Origin: Klebsiella sp. WP3-W18-ESBL-02
GTDB taxonomy: Bacteria; Pseudomonadota; Gammaproteobacteria; Enterobacterales; Enterobacteriaceae
Direction of reading: 5' to 3'
Length of the DNA stretch: 64,000 nucleotides
Assembly: GCF_014168815.1 (NCBI RefSeq)
Contig: NZ_AP021973.1
Location: 166,472-230,471 of the forward strand
Part shown: positions 17,370 through 26,411 of the stretch, in pieces
Numbering within the stretch: the stretch's first letter is position 1
Layout of the letters: each line of letters starts with the position of its first letter
Position numbers and translations under genes: made by a program
Notes under the pieces: model-generated
Databases searched by the model: none
The model's input: the letters and a program-made list of their open reading frames with translations, nothing else
What the model was told of the DNA's origin: nothing

Positions 17370-18215
17370 ATGGATCGTTTGTCTAATTTGCTCTCGCGGT
17401 TCGGCGTGCGGGCCAATCTGTTCTATGACGGCGACCTATGCGGCTCTGCATCTTACGATGGCGCCGAGCGGCGAGGTTATATCCATCTGCTTCAGGCCGG
17501 CAGCGTGACGTTGCTTGGTCCCGATCGCAAGGATTTGCAGCTCACTCGCCCTAGCTTGATTTTTATGCCACGCCCCGCCAAGCATCAATTGTTTGCGGGT
17601 GAGTCCGATGGCGCAAAGTTGTTGTGTGCTTCCATGGAGTTTGAGGGCGGAATTGATAATCCTTTGTCGGCTTCATTACCGGACTGTTTGGTGCTCGCAC
17701 TCGATGATCTGCCCATGCTGGCAGACACGTTGGAGTGGATGTTTGCCGAGGCGGCAAATGTGCATTGTGGAAGGGAAGCCGCGCTTGAGCGCTTATTTGA
17801 GCTCCTAATCATTCTGTTGCTCCGTTACCTGCTCGATCATCACCAGTTGCGCACCGGAATGATGGCTGGACTGGCCGACATGCGGCTTGCCCGATCGCTT
17901 TTACAGATGCACAACTCCCCGGAACATGCCTGGTCAATAGCAGAGCTGGCCAGTGAGTCAAATATGTCACGCGCTGCGTATGCCGTGCATTTCAAGAGTG
18001 TCATCGGACAGACGCCTGCTGATTATTTGTTGAGTTGGCGAGTTAGCCTGGCTCAGAAGCTGATGCGAGAAGGGCGCTCGATTACGCTGATTGCAGCTCA
18101 AGTCGGCTACGAAAGTCCTTCGGCGCTGTCTCGCGCATTTAGACGCAAGACGGGGTTGAGCCCTCGTGACTGGTTGAAAGATCTGGCGGGGGAAAATGAT
18201 GGCAAAAAGGCCTAA
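17370..18215 (+). CDS. AraC-family regulator, RclR-like (oxidant-sensing)
   Basis: A 281-residue regulator. Residues 1-165 form a cupin-type sensor domain; about 180-275 carry two HTH motifs (SIAELASESNMSRAAYAVHF and LIAAQVGYESPSALSRAF). Cys24 (GDLCGSAS) and Cys86 (KLLCASME) sit where the redox-active Cys21 and Cys89 of E. coli RclR lie, the sensor of hypochlorous acid. The convergent neighbour encodes a DUF417 protein like RclC, an RclR target. It probably activates that gene and perhaps other cargo in response to reactive chlorine; the regulon is inferred. Confidence 0.8.
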   Translation: MDRLSNLLSRFGVRANLFYDGDLCGSASYDGAERRGYIHLLQAGSVTLLGPDRKDLQLTRPSLIFMPRPAKHQLFAGESDGAKLLCASMEFEGGIDNPLSASLPDCLVLALDDLPMLADTLEWMFAEAANVHCGREAALERLFELLIILLLRYLLDHHQLRTGMMAGLADMRLARSLLQMHNSPEHAWSIAELASESNMSRAAYAVHFKSVIGQTPADYLLSWRVSLAQKLMREGRSITLIAAQVGYESPSALSRAFRRKTGLSPRDWLKDLAGENDGKKA

Positions 18216-18244
18216 GGCATTACTGCCTTAAGCCATTGAAAAAA

Positions 18245-18763
18245 TTATGCATTAATTTTACGTTTTTCCAGTTCAACCAGCGAATGGCCTGCCACAAATA
18301 TCGAAACAGCAAGCAACCCTAAGTCTTTAAGCAGAAACTGACCTGGCGCAACGGAAATCGCCGGAAACCCTAAACTAGGCTCAATGACGCCCGGAGTGGA
18401 AAACATAAAGCTAAGGGTTGTGAAGAACAGGCCTGCAGACAGAGCGCCTCCTACCACGGATAGTTTGGGCGACAGCATGCGGCCTGCGATCAGAGTGCCG
18501 ATCGAAATCTCTAGTATGCCGAGCAGGCTGGAGAACATGTCGACCGAAAAAATGCTATACACCCATCCCAAAAGCGGGCTGTTGCTCACCAGTGGAACCA
18601 GGCCCTCGGCCTCGTAGTGGGTAAATTTCATGCCGCCGAACCAGAAGTAAATAATAGCGAGAGCCAAGTACGCGCCATAGATACCTAGCCCCATAGTTTT
18701 GGTTCCAAGCGTTAAGTGGGCCTGTACGCTGGACTTCGAGTTTTCAATGCCTATGGTTTTCAT
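18245..18763 (-). CDS. DUF417 inner-membrane protein, RclC/YkgB-like
   Basis: A 172-residue integral membrane protein with four predicted helices: LGIYGAYLALAIIYFWFG (res. 26-43), a VDMFSSLLGILEISIGTLI helix (74-92), one at about 103-120, and LLKDLGLLAVSIFVAGH near the end. The WFGGMKFT and E-x-GLVPLV-SNSPLLGW pattern is typical of DUF417 (YkgB, renamed RclC in E. coli), required for resistance to reactive chlorine species. Convergent with the RclR-like regulator, 29 bp between stops. Confidence 0.85.
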   Translation of the reverse strand: MKTIGIENSKSSVQAHLTLGTKTMGLGIYGAYLALAIIYFWFGGMKFTHYEAEGLVPLVSNSPLLGWVYSIFSVDMFSSLLGILEISIGTLIAGRMLSPKLSVVGGALSAGLFFTTLSFMFSTPGVIEPSLGFPAISVAPGQFLLKDLGLLAVSIFVAGHSLVELEKRKINA

Positions 18764-19493
18764 GTCTGAGCTTCCAGTAGTGAGTGAGAGTGTGTTGGCT
18801 GCCGAACGCCGTATGCGTTGGCGATGAGATGATTATAGCTGGCATCTCTAATCAAGAGGCATCAGAAAGTATTGATTTCAGTGCAGATCGTCTTGGGCGG
18901 TGCAATTCGCGATGAAGGGATCGCCGTGGAGAGCGATGAGTGCACTATTTCGATAAAGGAGTCGTTTTACATAGGTCGATGAAGCGCGTTGCGGCATCGC
19001 CTACTGTCATTTCTCAAATCTGACTATGGGGCTTGGGGCGAAGGGCGGCACTGACTAGGCTTAGAACAGCTACCAACTAGCCGCGCGGCCGCGATGCACA
19101 AAGAATGGTAACTGAGCCGTGAGTGCGGTGGGCGCCCGCATTTATTTCCAAACCCTACAGATACATCGATCTTCGACTTCAACCGGGCAGATAGCTGTTG
19201 CAGCAAGCCTATCAATCGACTTTGACGTGTTAAAGAGGATAGGTTTTCCAGGGTTGGGGAACAGCATGCCCTGCAGAACGACACACGTCACTTTTGTTAA
19301 ATTAATAAGCTAGCTACCTATTGGGCATAACCTTGCAATTTGCTTCAATTTACGCACATGCACTTGCGACCTCAAAATGCAACGTAAGCCCCGAATATCT
19401 CCATTATTGTCGCCGCCAGCCTTAGTTACAGCTGCTATGATGAATGAGATCGAAAACTGAAATCCCCCACTAGAATTGTTGACTGGAGTCAAA
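18764..19493. other. Non-coding stretch between rclC-like gene and sdhC
   Basis: Holds the promoter region of the minus-strand DUF417 gene and the leader of sdhC. Open frames here have no coding character. No repeat or hairpin of note. Confidence 0.5.
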
Positions 19494-19868
19494 ATGAATA
19501 AAAAGCGGCCGGTTAATCTTGATATTCGAACCATTCAGCTTCCTCTCACGGCGCTTACATCGATTCTGCACCGGATTTCAGGAATTATGCTCTTTATTTT
19601 TCTGGGACTGATACTGTATATGCTGAGCAAATCGTTGGAGTCAGAAAAGGGTTTTAATGAAGTCAAGGAGATTTTTTCTTCACCTTTCGGCAAAGTTAGT
19701 TTCTGGTTGGTATACTCTTCATTTATTTATCATCTCGTAGCCGGAATTCGACACCTAGTTATGGATGTGGGTGTTGGTCATACTTTGAAAGGCAGCAATC
19801 GCGCCTCTACTATTGTTTTAGTAGTGTCGGGTGTTTTAATGGTTGCTGGCGCCGTATGGATTTGGTAG
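19494..19868 (+). CDS. sdhC: Succinate dehydrogenase cytochrome b556 subunit, orphan copy
   Basis: 124 residues, full family length, starting MNKKRPVNLDIRTIQLPLTA after GACTGGAGTC. Contains the SILHRISG quinone-site signature, three transmembrane helices (res. about 27-47, 67-87, 104-123) and the heme-ligand histidine in IYHLVAGIRHLVMD. It closely resembles Pseudomonas-type SdhC. No sdhD, sdhA or sdhB follows; 28 bp after the stop the sequence is non-coding. It may alter or poison host complex II, or be a chance capture. Confidence 0.85.
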   Translation: MNKKRPVNLDIRTIQLPLTALTSILHRISGIMLFIFLGLILYMLSKSLESEKGFNEVKEIFSSPFGKVSFWLVYSSFIYHLVAGIRHLVMDVGVGHTLKGSNRASTIVLVVSGVLMVAGAVWIW

Positions 19869-20004
19869 CTGTGGAGTCGTAATGCGTATTTACAAGGACT
19901 AAAAGCGTCCTTTAAAGCTAACTTACGAAAGTATTTATAATCGACGGTTCACGCTTAAACGGTTGAATCCTTTCGGGCTTCCGAATAGCTGTTAGCTGAA
20001 AGCT

Positions 20005-20014
20005 ATCATGAGCT
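20005..20014. repeat. 10-bp target duplication of the IS4 composite, left
   Basis: ATCATGAGCT immediately left of the composite, repeated exactly at 23430-23439. A length of 9-12 bp is normal for IS4-family insertion. Confidence 0.9.
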
Positions 20015-21403
20015 CATGTACAGAACCTTAAGCGGCAAGCGAATTAATAATACCGTCTAACGTGTTGTTTTTCTTGGATTTTCTCTGCCTACTCTTTTTG
20101 CCGTTTTTGGATAAATACACCATTGCCCACTCCAACTTCTCTGTTATTTCCTGCCACGCACCATGGATGATGCTCGCCAATATCGGCATTAACCAAAGCG
20201 CGCTGTTTTTGGCAATCTTCAGCATCGATAACTCCGCGCTGCCAATCAGCGTCAGCGCCAGCCGACGTTTGACCAGCAAGGCCAGCAAACTAGCCCAGAT
20301 CAAGCCTTCCGCTATCGCTTTTTGTCGTGTCGCGAACGCCTTCAACCGGTTATGTGATTTCAGCTCTTTGAACAACAGTTCGATCTGCCAACGGCAACGA
20401 TACAATGCCATCACCTTCTCGGCTGGCCATCGCTCACGCGGAAGATTGGTCATCCATATACAGAACCGTTTTTCCTCTGCAAACCAACGTCTTATGAGTC
20501 GATATTTATACTTTCCCGAACTCACATCCAGATCCAGAACCTCGGCTCTGCAGCTTCTCCGATCGATATCCTTGAGCTTTTTTCCGAGTAACTTGGGCAT
20601 TTCCCTGCCGTCCTGTCGGTAAGCTGCCTGTACTTTGGGATTGAGATTTTGACTCCCTCTGACCAGATAGCTTCCTTTGGCTTTGGTCACATCAGCAAAG
20701 TACTCGCGGCTGATGTAACCGGCATCCGCCAATAACAGTTTGTTATTTAACGAATTTGCGGCCGGAAGATGCTTGCGCTCCGATTCGGTATCCGCCGTGA
20801 TACTCATCGATATCGGCGACTGGTCCAGCAAGGACATGGTCATATGACACTCTACCGCAGCGGGGCTGTGCTTATTGAATCGGCCCGGGAAATGTTCTGC
20901 CAATTGCGGATGTAACGCGAATGACGACCCGTCCTGCAGCAGTACCTGCTCAAAGCCTGCCAGTCCGTGGGCGTCCGGTAGACACTCCTTGAGGCGTAAG
21001 GCGATGGCTCGTTCAACCAGTGCGCGCATGAACAAGGGAAAACCCTGCTTGCGTAACTGGTTGTGAAAGAGTTTATACGCTATTTGGTCAGTATCATGGA
21101 GCTGCAACGCATTGAAATGGCGATGCAAACCAGCAATACCATCCACCTTGTCGCAACCAAGCCCTGAGAGCAGAGCCGGGAGTAGTCTCGCAGGCTGGAT
21201 ATCCCGGAGTCGCTGACAAAAACCGGTAAATTTACCGATCCGGTTGAGTTCAGAAGAGCTAAGAAGTTGCTTGAGGTACTGGGTTGCATTTATAATAGTC
21301 ATGGCTTCGGGCGTGTCGGTTTTTTTTTGCGATTAAATCAGATCACAAACGAAGCCTTTTTTCTATCTATTTCAATTGGTTGTAGCTAAAGATCCTGTAC
21401 ATG
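20015..21403 (-). mobile_element. IS4-family element, left copy
   Basis: 1389 bp; ends CATGTACAGAACCTTAAGCG and (inner, reversed) CATGTACAGGATCTTTAGC. One transposase gene on the minus strand. IS name not assigned. Confidence 0.8.
20028..21302 (-). CDS. IS4-family transposase (left copy)
   Basis: 424 residues. DDE-type: LLQDGSSFALH, LLADAGYISREYF, and the YREK signature of the IS4 family in YRCRWQIELLFKELK. A Lys/Arg-rich C-terminus. Roughly two-thirds identical by eye to the right-hand copy, so the two IS are related species rather than duplicates. Open throughout and likely active. Confidence 0.9.
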   Translation of the reverse strand: MTIINATQYLKQLLSSSELNRIGKFTGFCQRLRDIQPARLLPALLSGLGCDKVDGIAGLHRHFNALQLHDTDQIAYKLFHNQLRKQGFPLFMRALVERAIALRLKECLPDAHGLAGFEQVLLQDGSSFALHPQLAEHFPGRFNKHSPAAVECHMTMSLLDQSPISMSITADTESERKHLPAANSLNNKLLLADAGYISREYFADVTKAKGSYLVRGSQNLNPKVQAAYRQDGREMPKLLGKKLKDIDRRSCRAEVLDLDVSSGKYKYRLIRRWFAEEKRFCIWMTNLPRERWPAEKVMALYRCRWQIELLFKELKSHNRLKAFATRQKAIAEGLIWASLLALLVKRRLALTLIGSAELSMLKIAKNSALWLMPILASIIHGAWQEITEKLEWAMVYLSKNGKKSRQRKSKKNNTLDGIINSLAA

Positions 21404-21458
21404 ACAGGTCACTGCAGCGGCCAAACTGTTGCCACATCTCAGTTCAGGAGGAAACGCA

Positions 21459-21830
21459 ATGACTCAGGAAAGGATCCAGACCCGCTACCCACTCGGCGGC
21501 CCCTTCGCCACCCAGGCTGAGCTGGAGCAGGCCATCACCCAGGCCATAACGACCCACAGACAAGATTTCTTCCCTCTGCTGGAACGGCTGGTGGACGTGG
21601 GGGACACCCGGGTCAACCTCAGTCAGGAGAACCCGCTGCGGGTGCTCAGCATCGAACTCGCTGACGGCCGTGAAGGAGTGGCCCATATCAACTACGAGTC
21701 CAACTTCGCCGAGAGCTGCCTGATTATCAACGAATACGACCAGCACCAGACCAGCCTGGCCTTTCGCCTCGACGGGGATGCACTTATCTTCGACGTCGAA
21801 CTGCCGATCGCGTGGAATTTCAATAACTGA
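21459..21830 (+). CDS. Hypothetical protein carried by the IS4 composite (123 aa)
   Basis: Start at 21459, 7 bp after CAGGAGGAAA, an excellent ribosome-binding site. A soluble acidic protein (RYPLGGPFATQAELEQAI at the N-terminus, then an LLERLVDVGDTRVNLSQ stretch) ending in beta-rich sequence (FRLDGDALIFDVELPIAW). No signal peptide, no known domain. It is the only gene between the two IS4-family copies and hence the composite's sole passenger. Confidence 0.65.
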   Translation: MTQERIQTRYPLGGPFATQAELEQAITQAITTHRQDFFPLLERLVDVGDTRVNLSQENPLRVLSIELADGREGVAHINYESNFAESCLIINEYDQHQTSLAFRLDGDALIFDVELPIAWNFNN

Positions 21831-22045
21831 AGATTCAGCGGTGTAATGCCGCCTGGTTGCTACACCCGGTCAGCCAGCTCCCCTCACCCTAACCCTCTCC
21901 CAAAGGGAGAGGGGATCAGCCCGTGCCAACCTCCAGCCGTGGTAGTCACTCCATACTCTGCTGTTATTTCAGGCGCCTGTAATCTTCCCCATATGGCTGT
22001 CATCTGAATAGCAATATCCAGCATATAGCCACCATAACCCTCACT

Positions 22046-23429
22046 CATGTACAGGATCTTTAGCGGCAACCAATTGAAATAGATATAAAAAAGGCTTCGT
22101 TTGTGATCTGATTTTATCGCCAAACAAAATCAACACGCGCGAAGCCTATGACTATTATCAACGCTAATTACTATCTGGAGCAACTCTTGGCTCCCGCCGC
22201 ACTCGAGCGCATTGCTCGGCTCTGCAAGTTTTGTCTGCGTCAGCGTGCCATTACCCCAGCCATGCTCGTACCTGCACTGCTGCGGGCCATGGGAGGCGAC
22301 CAGGTCAATGACATTGCCGGTTTACACCGCCATTTCAATGCCTTGCAACTGGTAAACACCCATCAGGTTTCTTACAAACCGTTTCACAATCAGCTGCGCA
22401 AAGAGAGCTTTGCCCTGTTTATGAAAGCCCTGGTCGAGCGGGCCATCGCCTTGCGTATCGACCATCAACTCAAAGCAGCCTCCCTCGGCGCGTTCAAGCA
22501 GGTGTTACTGCACGATGGCACCTCCTTTGCGGTGCATCGGCGCCTTGCTGCTGATTTTCCCGGCCGGTTCAAGACCATCAGTCCGGCAGCTATCGAGTGC
22601 CATATGACCATGTCACTGTCGGAGCAGAGCCCGTTGTGCATGAGTGTGTCTGCCGATACCGCAGGGGAACGGCAATTTCTGCCTGAAGCCCACACGCTGA
22701 CCAACTGCCTGCTGCTGGCTGACGCAGGTTACATTGATAGGGCTTGGTTTGAGCAGGTGAACGACGCTGGCGGATTTTATCTGGTGCGCGGCACGAAAAG
22801 CCTGAACCCCAAGATAATCCAAGCCTGGCGCGGTGATGGACGGGAAGTACCCAAGCTGGCGGGACTATCTCTGAGAGAGGCCGGACGGCGACGCTGTCGG
22901 GCCGAGGTACTGGATATGGTGGTGAAGTCCGGCCAGGTCGAGTACCGGTTGATCCGGCGCTGGTTTGCTGAGGAAAAGCGGTTCTGTCTGTGGATGACGA
23001 ACCTACCGCGAGCAGCATGGTCAGCAGAGCAGGTGATGAGCCTGTATCGCTGCCGTTGGCAGGTGGAGTTGTTATTTAAAGAGTGGAAATCGCACAACCG
23101 GCTCAAGGGGTTTGTGACGGGCGAGAAAGCGATTGCCGAGGGGTTGGTGTGGACGAGCCTGCTGTCGCTGGTGATGAAGAGACGGGTCGCGCAGAGTGTG
23201 ATGAGTGGGGCGCTATCGATGCTGAAAGCGTCGAAGAACAGTGCGACGTGGTGGCTACCGCTATTGGAAGCAGTGGCCCATAGGGCGCTGACAGAAATAA
23301 GGGAAAGATTGGAATGGGCTGCCGATTATTTGGCCAAGAACGCCTGCCGAACCAAGCAGAGAAAGTCGATACAGAACAGGACCTTGGAAGGCGTTTTAAA
23401 TGGACTCGCCGCTTAAGGTCCTGTACATG
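22046..23429 (+). mobile_element. IS4-family element, right copy
   Basis: 1384 bp; ends CATGTACAGGATCTTTAGCG and (outer, reversed) CATGTACAGGACCTTAAGCG. It contains one transposase gene. Its outer end is identical in design to the outer end of the left copy. Confidence 0.8.
22148..23416 (+). CDS. IS4-family transposase (right copy)
   Basis: 422 residues with the same landmarks as the left copy: LLHDGTSFAVH, LLADAGYIDRAWF and the YREK motif in YRCRWQVELLFKEWK. It begins MTIINANYYLEQLLAPAALE. More GC-rich than the left copy. Uninterrupted. Confidence 0.9.
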   Translation: MTIINANYYLEQLLAPAALERIARLCKFCLRQRAITPAMLVPALLRAMGGDQVNDIAGLHRHFNALQLVNTHQVSYKPFHNQLRKESFALFMKALVERAIALRIDHQLKAASLGAFKQVLLHDGTSFAVHRRLAADFPGRFKTISPAAIECHMTMSLSEQSPLCMSVSADTAGERQFLPEAHTLTNCLLLADAGYIDRAWFEQVNDAGGFYLVRGTKSLNPKIIQAWRGDGREVPKLAGLSLREAGRRRCRAEVLDMVVKSGQVEYRLIRRWFAEEKRFCLWMTNLPRAAWSAEQVMSLYRCRWQVELLFKEWKSHNRLKGFVTGEKAIAEGLVWTSLLSLVMKRRVAQSVMSGALSMLKASKNSATWWLPLLEAVAHRALTEIRERLEWAADYLAKNACRTKQRKSIQNRTLEGVLNGLAA

Positions 23430-24153
23430 ATCATGAGCTAAGTTTTCTGTGCATCATCAAATGTGTTAATGGGAGCGCCATAGTACTAGGTACAAATATG
23501 GCTCTAGGACAATGTTAGATGTTTTGGATTTTGAGGCGGATCGCTCTTATCGAAGATCGTCTAATTCGCTCTGAAGCGCAGGTTTTTTGAAACTATCACC
23601 TGGTTGGCACACTGTGCGAATCAACATCAGATATGAGAAAGCCAATCAGGTGAACACTACCCTCGAGGGCTCATCTGTCCAGTTAAAGCCTCGAGTCTTT
23701 CTGGGTGCGCAAAAGACAAGAAGGTTATATGGGAAAATTATGAGGCCTGGATACCATGCGTCATGGGCGTGCCGATGCTGTGAGTGACAGAGCGAGAAGC
23801 AAGTGAAAGTCCCTGAAGTAGGGGCGGGATGCGCCCGAGTGGCATTTTTTGTCTTAAGGTAGATCGCGTAGCTGTTCTTCAGAATAATCTTCAGAGCGTT
23901 GACGACAGCCATCGCTGTGCATTCCTCAAGAATAGAATGTGTCGGAAGGGTGGCGTCATTGGTGTTAGTCATCGCTTAGGATTTCTCAATCTGGCTTACA
24001 CGGGCGCCTGTACCGATATCCCCGCGGATGGCGACGTATCGATGTTGAATTCCTCGCCAGACGAAGTGCAATGAGCTGCGGCTATAGGCTTGCGCAGCCT
24101 TAGATAGCCGGCCGTCGCAGGCGCGCCGGTTGGCCGGGATCTTCTTCTGCCCG
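23430..24153. other. Non-coding, gene-poor stretch
   Basis: Apart from the right target duplication (23430-23439), nothing here looks like a functional gene. A GTGAGTGACAGAGCGAGAAGC... segment around 23778-23850 is faintly structured but I could not assign it. The base composition changes to GC-rich near 24000, the edge of the alphaproteobacterial-like block. Confidence 0.4.
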
Positions 24154-24429
24154 TCAGGTGTCCGGTCGGAACTCCAGCACGAACGCTACGACCTTTTCGG
24201 CGGACATTTCGCACGGCTTCAACAATGTCCTATCTGATGTAACGCGGAAGAGGTTGAAGCTGACAATGTCAGTCCCGTCCAACTCCCTGGCGAACAGACT
24301 GTTGCGACGTCCGTCCCCAGATCGCCGGACGATCAAGCTGAAACGCCGGCCTTCATAAGTCCCTTCTCTGTATCCCTCCGCAAGCTTCGCGAAAGCGGCA
24401 TCGAACTCGGAATGCTCCATGTCATCCAT
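24154..24429 (-). CDS. Hypothetical protein (91 aa), stress-cargo block
   Basis: Begins MDDMEHSEFDAAFAKLAEGY; alternates short strands (RRFSLIVRRSGDGRRN, TDIVSFNLFRV) and ends in a helix (SAEKVVAFVLEFRPDT). GC-rich with strong codon bias, so likely real. Unknown function. Last gene of the minus-strand group that starts with the glutaredoxin. Confidence 0.55.
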   Translation of the reverse strand: MDDMEHSEFDAAFAKLAEGYREGTYEGRRFSLIVRRSGDGRRNSLFARELDGTDIVSFNLFRVTSDRTLLKPCEMSAEKVVAFVLEFRPDT

Positions 24430-24589
24430 CCTTATTGATAGAACAGAGGCGCGGCGGGTGCGAGACCGCCAGTGCCGGGTCGCGCTAAGGTGCCGGGCAG
24501 ATTCCTGCAGCCGACGAGGCCCGGGGTGGGCAGGATAATTGAGATGTCGGCGCCCGCATGGCTATCAGCGAAGTCGTCCGTCCAGTCTG

Positions 24590-24871
24590 CTAGGCAACGT
24601 CCACGCCTTTCCAGAAAGCGATGTAATCCCGGATACCCTCGGCATCCGGAGTGGGGGCGGGATAGGTCCAAGCGGCGTTCACGTTGAGCGCGTCACCCGC
24701 GCGAACATGAAAGAAGCGCGCGGCGCCTTTGATCGGACAGACAGATGTGTGCGGGCTCATCTCAAGCAGGCTCAGGTCGACTCCTGACGGTGGGAAGTAG
24801 TGATTTCCCTCGACGATGACTGTTTCGTCGCTTGTGGCGATAGTAGTGTCTTTCCAGATGGCTGAGACCAA
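24590..24871 (-). CDS. DUF427 domain protein
   Basis: 93 residues covering a whole DUF427 domain: IVEGNHYFPPSGVDLSLL, the characteristic TSVCPIKGAARFFHV core and NAAWTYPAPTPDAEGIRDYI. DUF427 proteins are small beta-barrel proteins of unknown enzymology, common beside redox genes in alphaproteobacteria. Probably co-transcribed with the upstream glutaredoxin gene (67 bp apart). Confidence 0.8.
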   Translation of the reverse strand: MVSAIWKDTTIATSDETVIVEGNHYFPPSGVDLSLLEMSPHTSVCPIKGAARFFHVRAGDALNVNAAWTYPAPTPDAEGIRDYIAFWKGVDVA

Positions 24872-24938
24872 CGGACTCTCCTTTTGTATTCATCAACCGG
24901 CGAAGGCTCGCGGGCTGGCTGCCCCAAGCCGCACCTCC

Positions 24939-25211
24939 TCAGGTGGCAGGCGGGTTGCGCCCGAGAAGTTTGTCGAGCTCGCCTCTGACATCGAGCGCGA
25001 ATAGCTCATCGGAGCCACCGATAAGGGTGCCATTGATGAAGATCTGCGGCACGGAGCTTCGCCCCGACGCTTCCGCCATGGCCTGCCGGTGAGCCGGATC
25101 CGCCTCAATATCGAGCTCCTTCCATCGCACGCCCTTTTCCTTGAGGAGCGCCTTCGCTCGGCGGCAGAACGGGCACCAATTCGTGGTGTACAGCAATACA
25201 TCAGTTGTCAT
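24939..25211 (-). CDS. grxC: Glutaredoxin 3-type thiol oxidoreductase
   Basis: 90 residues, the whole glutaredoxin fold. Active site CPFC at residues 13-16 (TTNWCPFCRRAK), the cis-proline TVP/SVP loop (RSSVPQIFING) and the GGSDEL glutathione-binding stretch. It reduces protein disulfides and mixed glutathione disulfides in the cytoplasm, fitting an oxidant-defence role. Its start overlaps the end of a broken upstream gene. Confidence 0.9.
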   Translation of the reverse strand: MTTDVLLYTTNWCPFCRRAKALLKEKGVRWKELDIEADPAHRQAMAEASGRSSVPQIFINGTLIGGSDELFALDVRGELDKLLGRNPPAT

Positions 25212-25611
25212 ATTGCATCTCCGGCAGTTGCACGCGGATCGCTGTCATGGCGTTGATCTCCAATTCGCGGCGTTCAAAGATGGCGACTGCACCTTGGCCG
25301 ACATCGGAGCAGATGCTGACGATTGGCCGCTATCCAGGCGACATGGCCCAAAGTGCTTTCACCGCCAGGCAGAGGCCGCACGCGCCTCCTGTAGCGCCGA
25401 GCCGATGCTCTAAGGTAACCGAGCCTCGATTGGGACGGAAGCGGTCCCGCTCGAATCGCCCATCATGCTGGTCGAGCATATCAGGACGACGGATAGTGCA
25501 GGAACTTTCAAATTGAGCTTGATGTCGAGCCAGGTATCGCGAGCGAAGGCGTTCTAGAGGCCGGGGGGTACGAAGACTGTGTTCGGCAAAACGGTTCACG
25601 TTGATCGCCAA
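25201..25611 (-). pseudogene. Decayed gene with in-frame amber codon
   Basis: One minus-strand frame runs from 25611 to a TGA at 25203-25201, interrupted by a TAG right after ...LWAMSPG. The part after the stop (SICSDVGQGAVAIFERRELE, then INAMTAIRVQLPEMQ) looks like genuine protein and ends inside the glutaredoxin start. The part before it is less convincing. I do not recognise the family. Confidence 0.35.
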
Positions 25612-25664
25612 AGCTTCCCAGGGCGCACGTCTACGATCGGCGCGACGTGAGATAGCTCGCGCCG

Positions 25665-26411
25665 CTAGCCCCCGTAGCGCTCCGTCTTGATGATGGAGGC
25701 GTCCAAGCCCGCCAGCAGCGCGCTATCGGTTGCGATGTTGACGAATCCGTTAGACCCGCAGACGAACACTTGCGTCGGCTTTCCCTGAAGCCTGGTTAGA
25801 ATTTCTTGGACCATCATGCCGTCGATCCGTCGCGCAAAGTCCGATGCGCGAACCGGTTTCTCGCGCGTAATCGCGAGCGCCAGGACGAACGCCGGATCGC
25901 TGATTTCGATGCAATGAAGTTCTTCTGAGAAGAGAACGTCCTCGGCGGTTCGTGCGGACAGGAGCAACGCTGTCGGAACGGCTTGGGCCAATGCGCGGCG
26001 CTGCCGGATCATTGCCATCAACGGCACGAGGCCGGAGCCTCCCCCGATCAACAGAACCGGATCTATGGCAGGCTCAGGCCAAAGGAAATGGCCACCGAGC
26101 GGACCGCGAACTTCGATTTCGTCACCAATCGCCGCGATGTCGTGAAAAAACGGCGAAACTTCGGCATCCGGCATGCGCTCGATAGCTATCTCGACGATCG
26201 GGGTCGAAACTGCCGATGACGCGATCGAGTAGCTGCGCATTGCACTGTAGCCGTCGGGCGCGGTCAGCCGGATATCGACGTGCTGACCTGCGGTGTGCGC
26301 GAACGGCTTGCTCAACCGAAGGAAGAAGCTCTTGATACTCGGTGTTTGCTGGATGATGTCGTCGATCACGCATGATTGCCACGAACGGACTTGCGCTTCG
26401 TTTTCAGTCAT
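25665..26411 (-). CDS. FAD/NAD(P)-binding ferredoxin-reductase-type oxidoreductase
   Basis: 248 residues, FNR fold. FAD site RSYSIAS (about res. 62-68), NAD(P) site GGGSGLVPLMA (about 120), and VFVCGSNGFV near the C-terminus. No ferredoxin domain or 2Fe-2S cysteines. Its ATG overlaps the stop of the sulfite-oxidase-like gene by 8 bp, so the two are translated together. It probably feeds electrons from NAD(P)H to that molybdoenzyme, or takes them from it. Confidence 0.85.
   Translation of the reverse strand: MTENEAQVRSWQSCVIDDIIQQTPSIKSFFLRLSKPFAHTAGQHVDIRLTAPDGYSAMRSYSIASSAVSTPIVEIAIERMPDAEVSPFFHDIAAIGDEIEVRGPLGGHFLWPEPAIDPVLLIGGGSGLVPLMAMIRQRRALAQAVPTALLLSARTAEDVLFSEELHCIEISDPAFVLALAITREKPVRASDFARRIDGMMVQEILTRLQGKPTQVFVCGSNGFVNIATDSALLAGLDASIIKTERYGG

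Larger units (their letters stand above)
20015..23429. mobile_element. IS4-family composite transposon (3.4 kb)
   Basis: Two related but diverged IS4-family elements in inverted orientation (20015-21403 and 22046-23429), all four ends beginning CATGTACAG. The outer ends share an identical 10-bp flank, ATCATGAGCT. The inner flanks do not match each other or the outer ones. So the pair moved as one unit, carrying the small gene at 21459-21830. This is strong sequence evidence for a functional composite transposon. Confidence 0.85.

Noticed and set aside
18999..19313. Small ORFs on both strands (86 and 64 residues)
   Set aside because: No ribosome sites, no coding bias, overlapping each other on opposite strands.
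23778..23850. Group II intron or structured RNA fragment
   Set aside because: A vague resemblance in a GAGAAGC-AAGTGAAAGTCC stretch only; no reverse transcriptase or domain V recognised.
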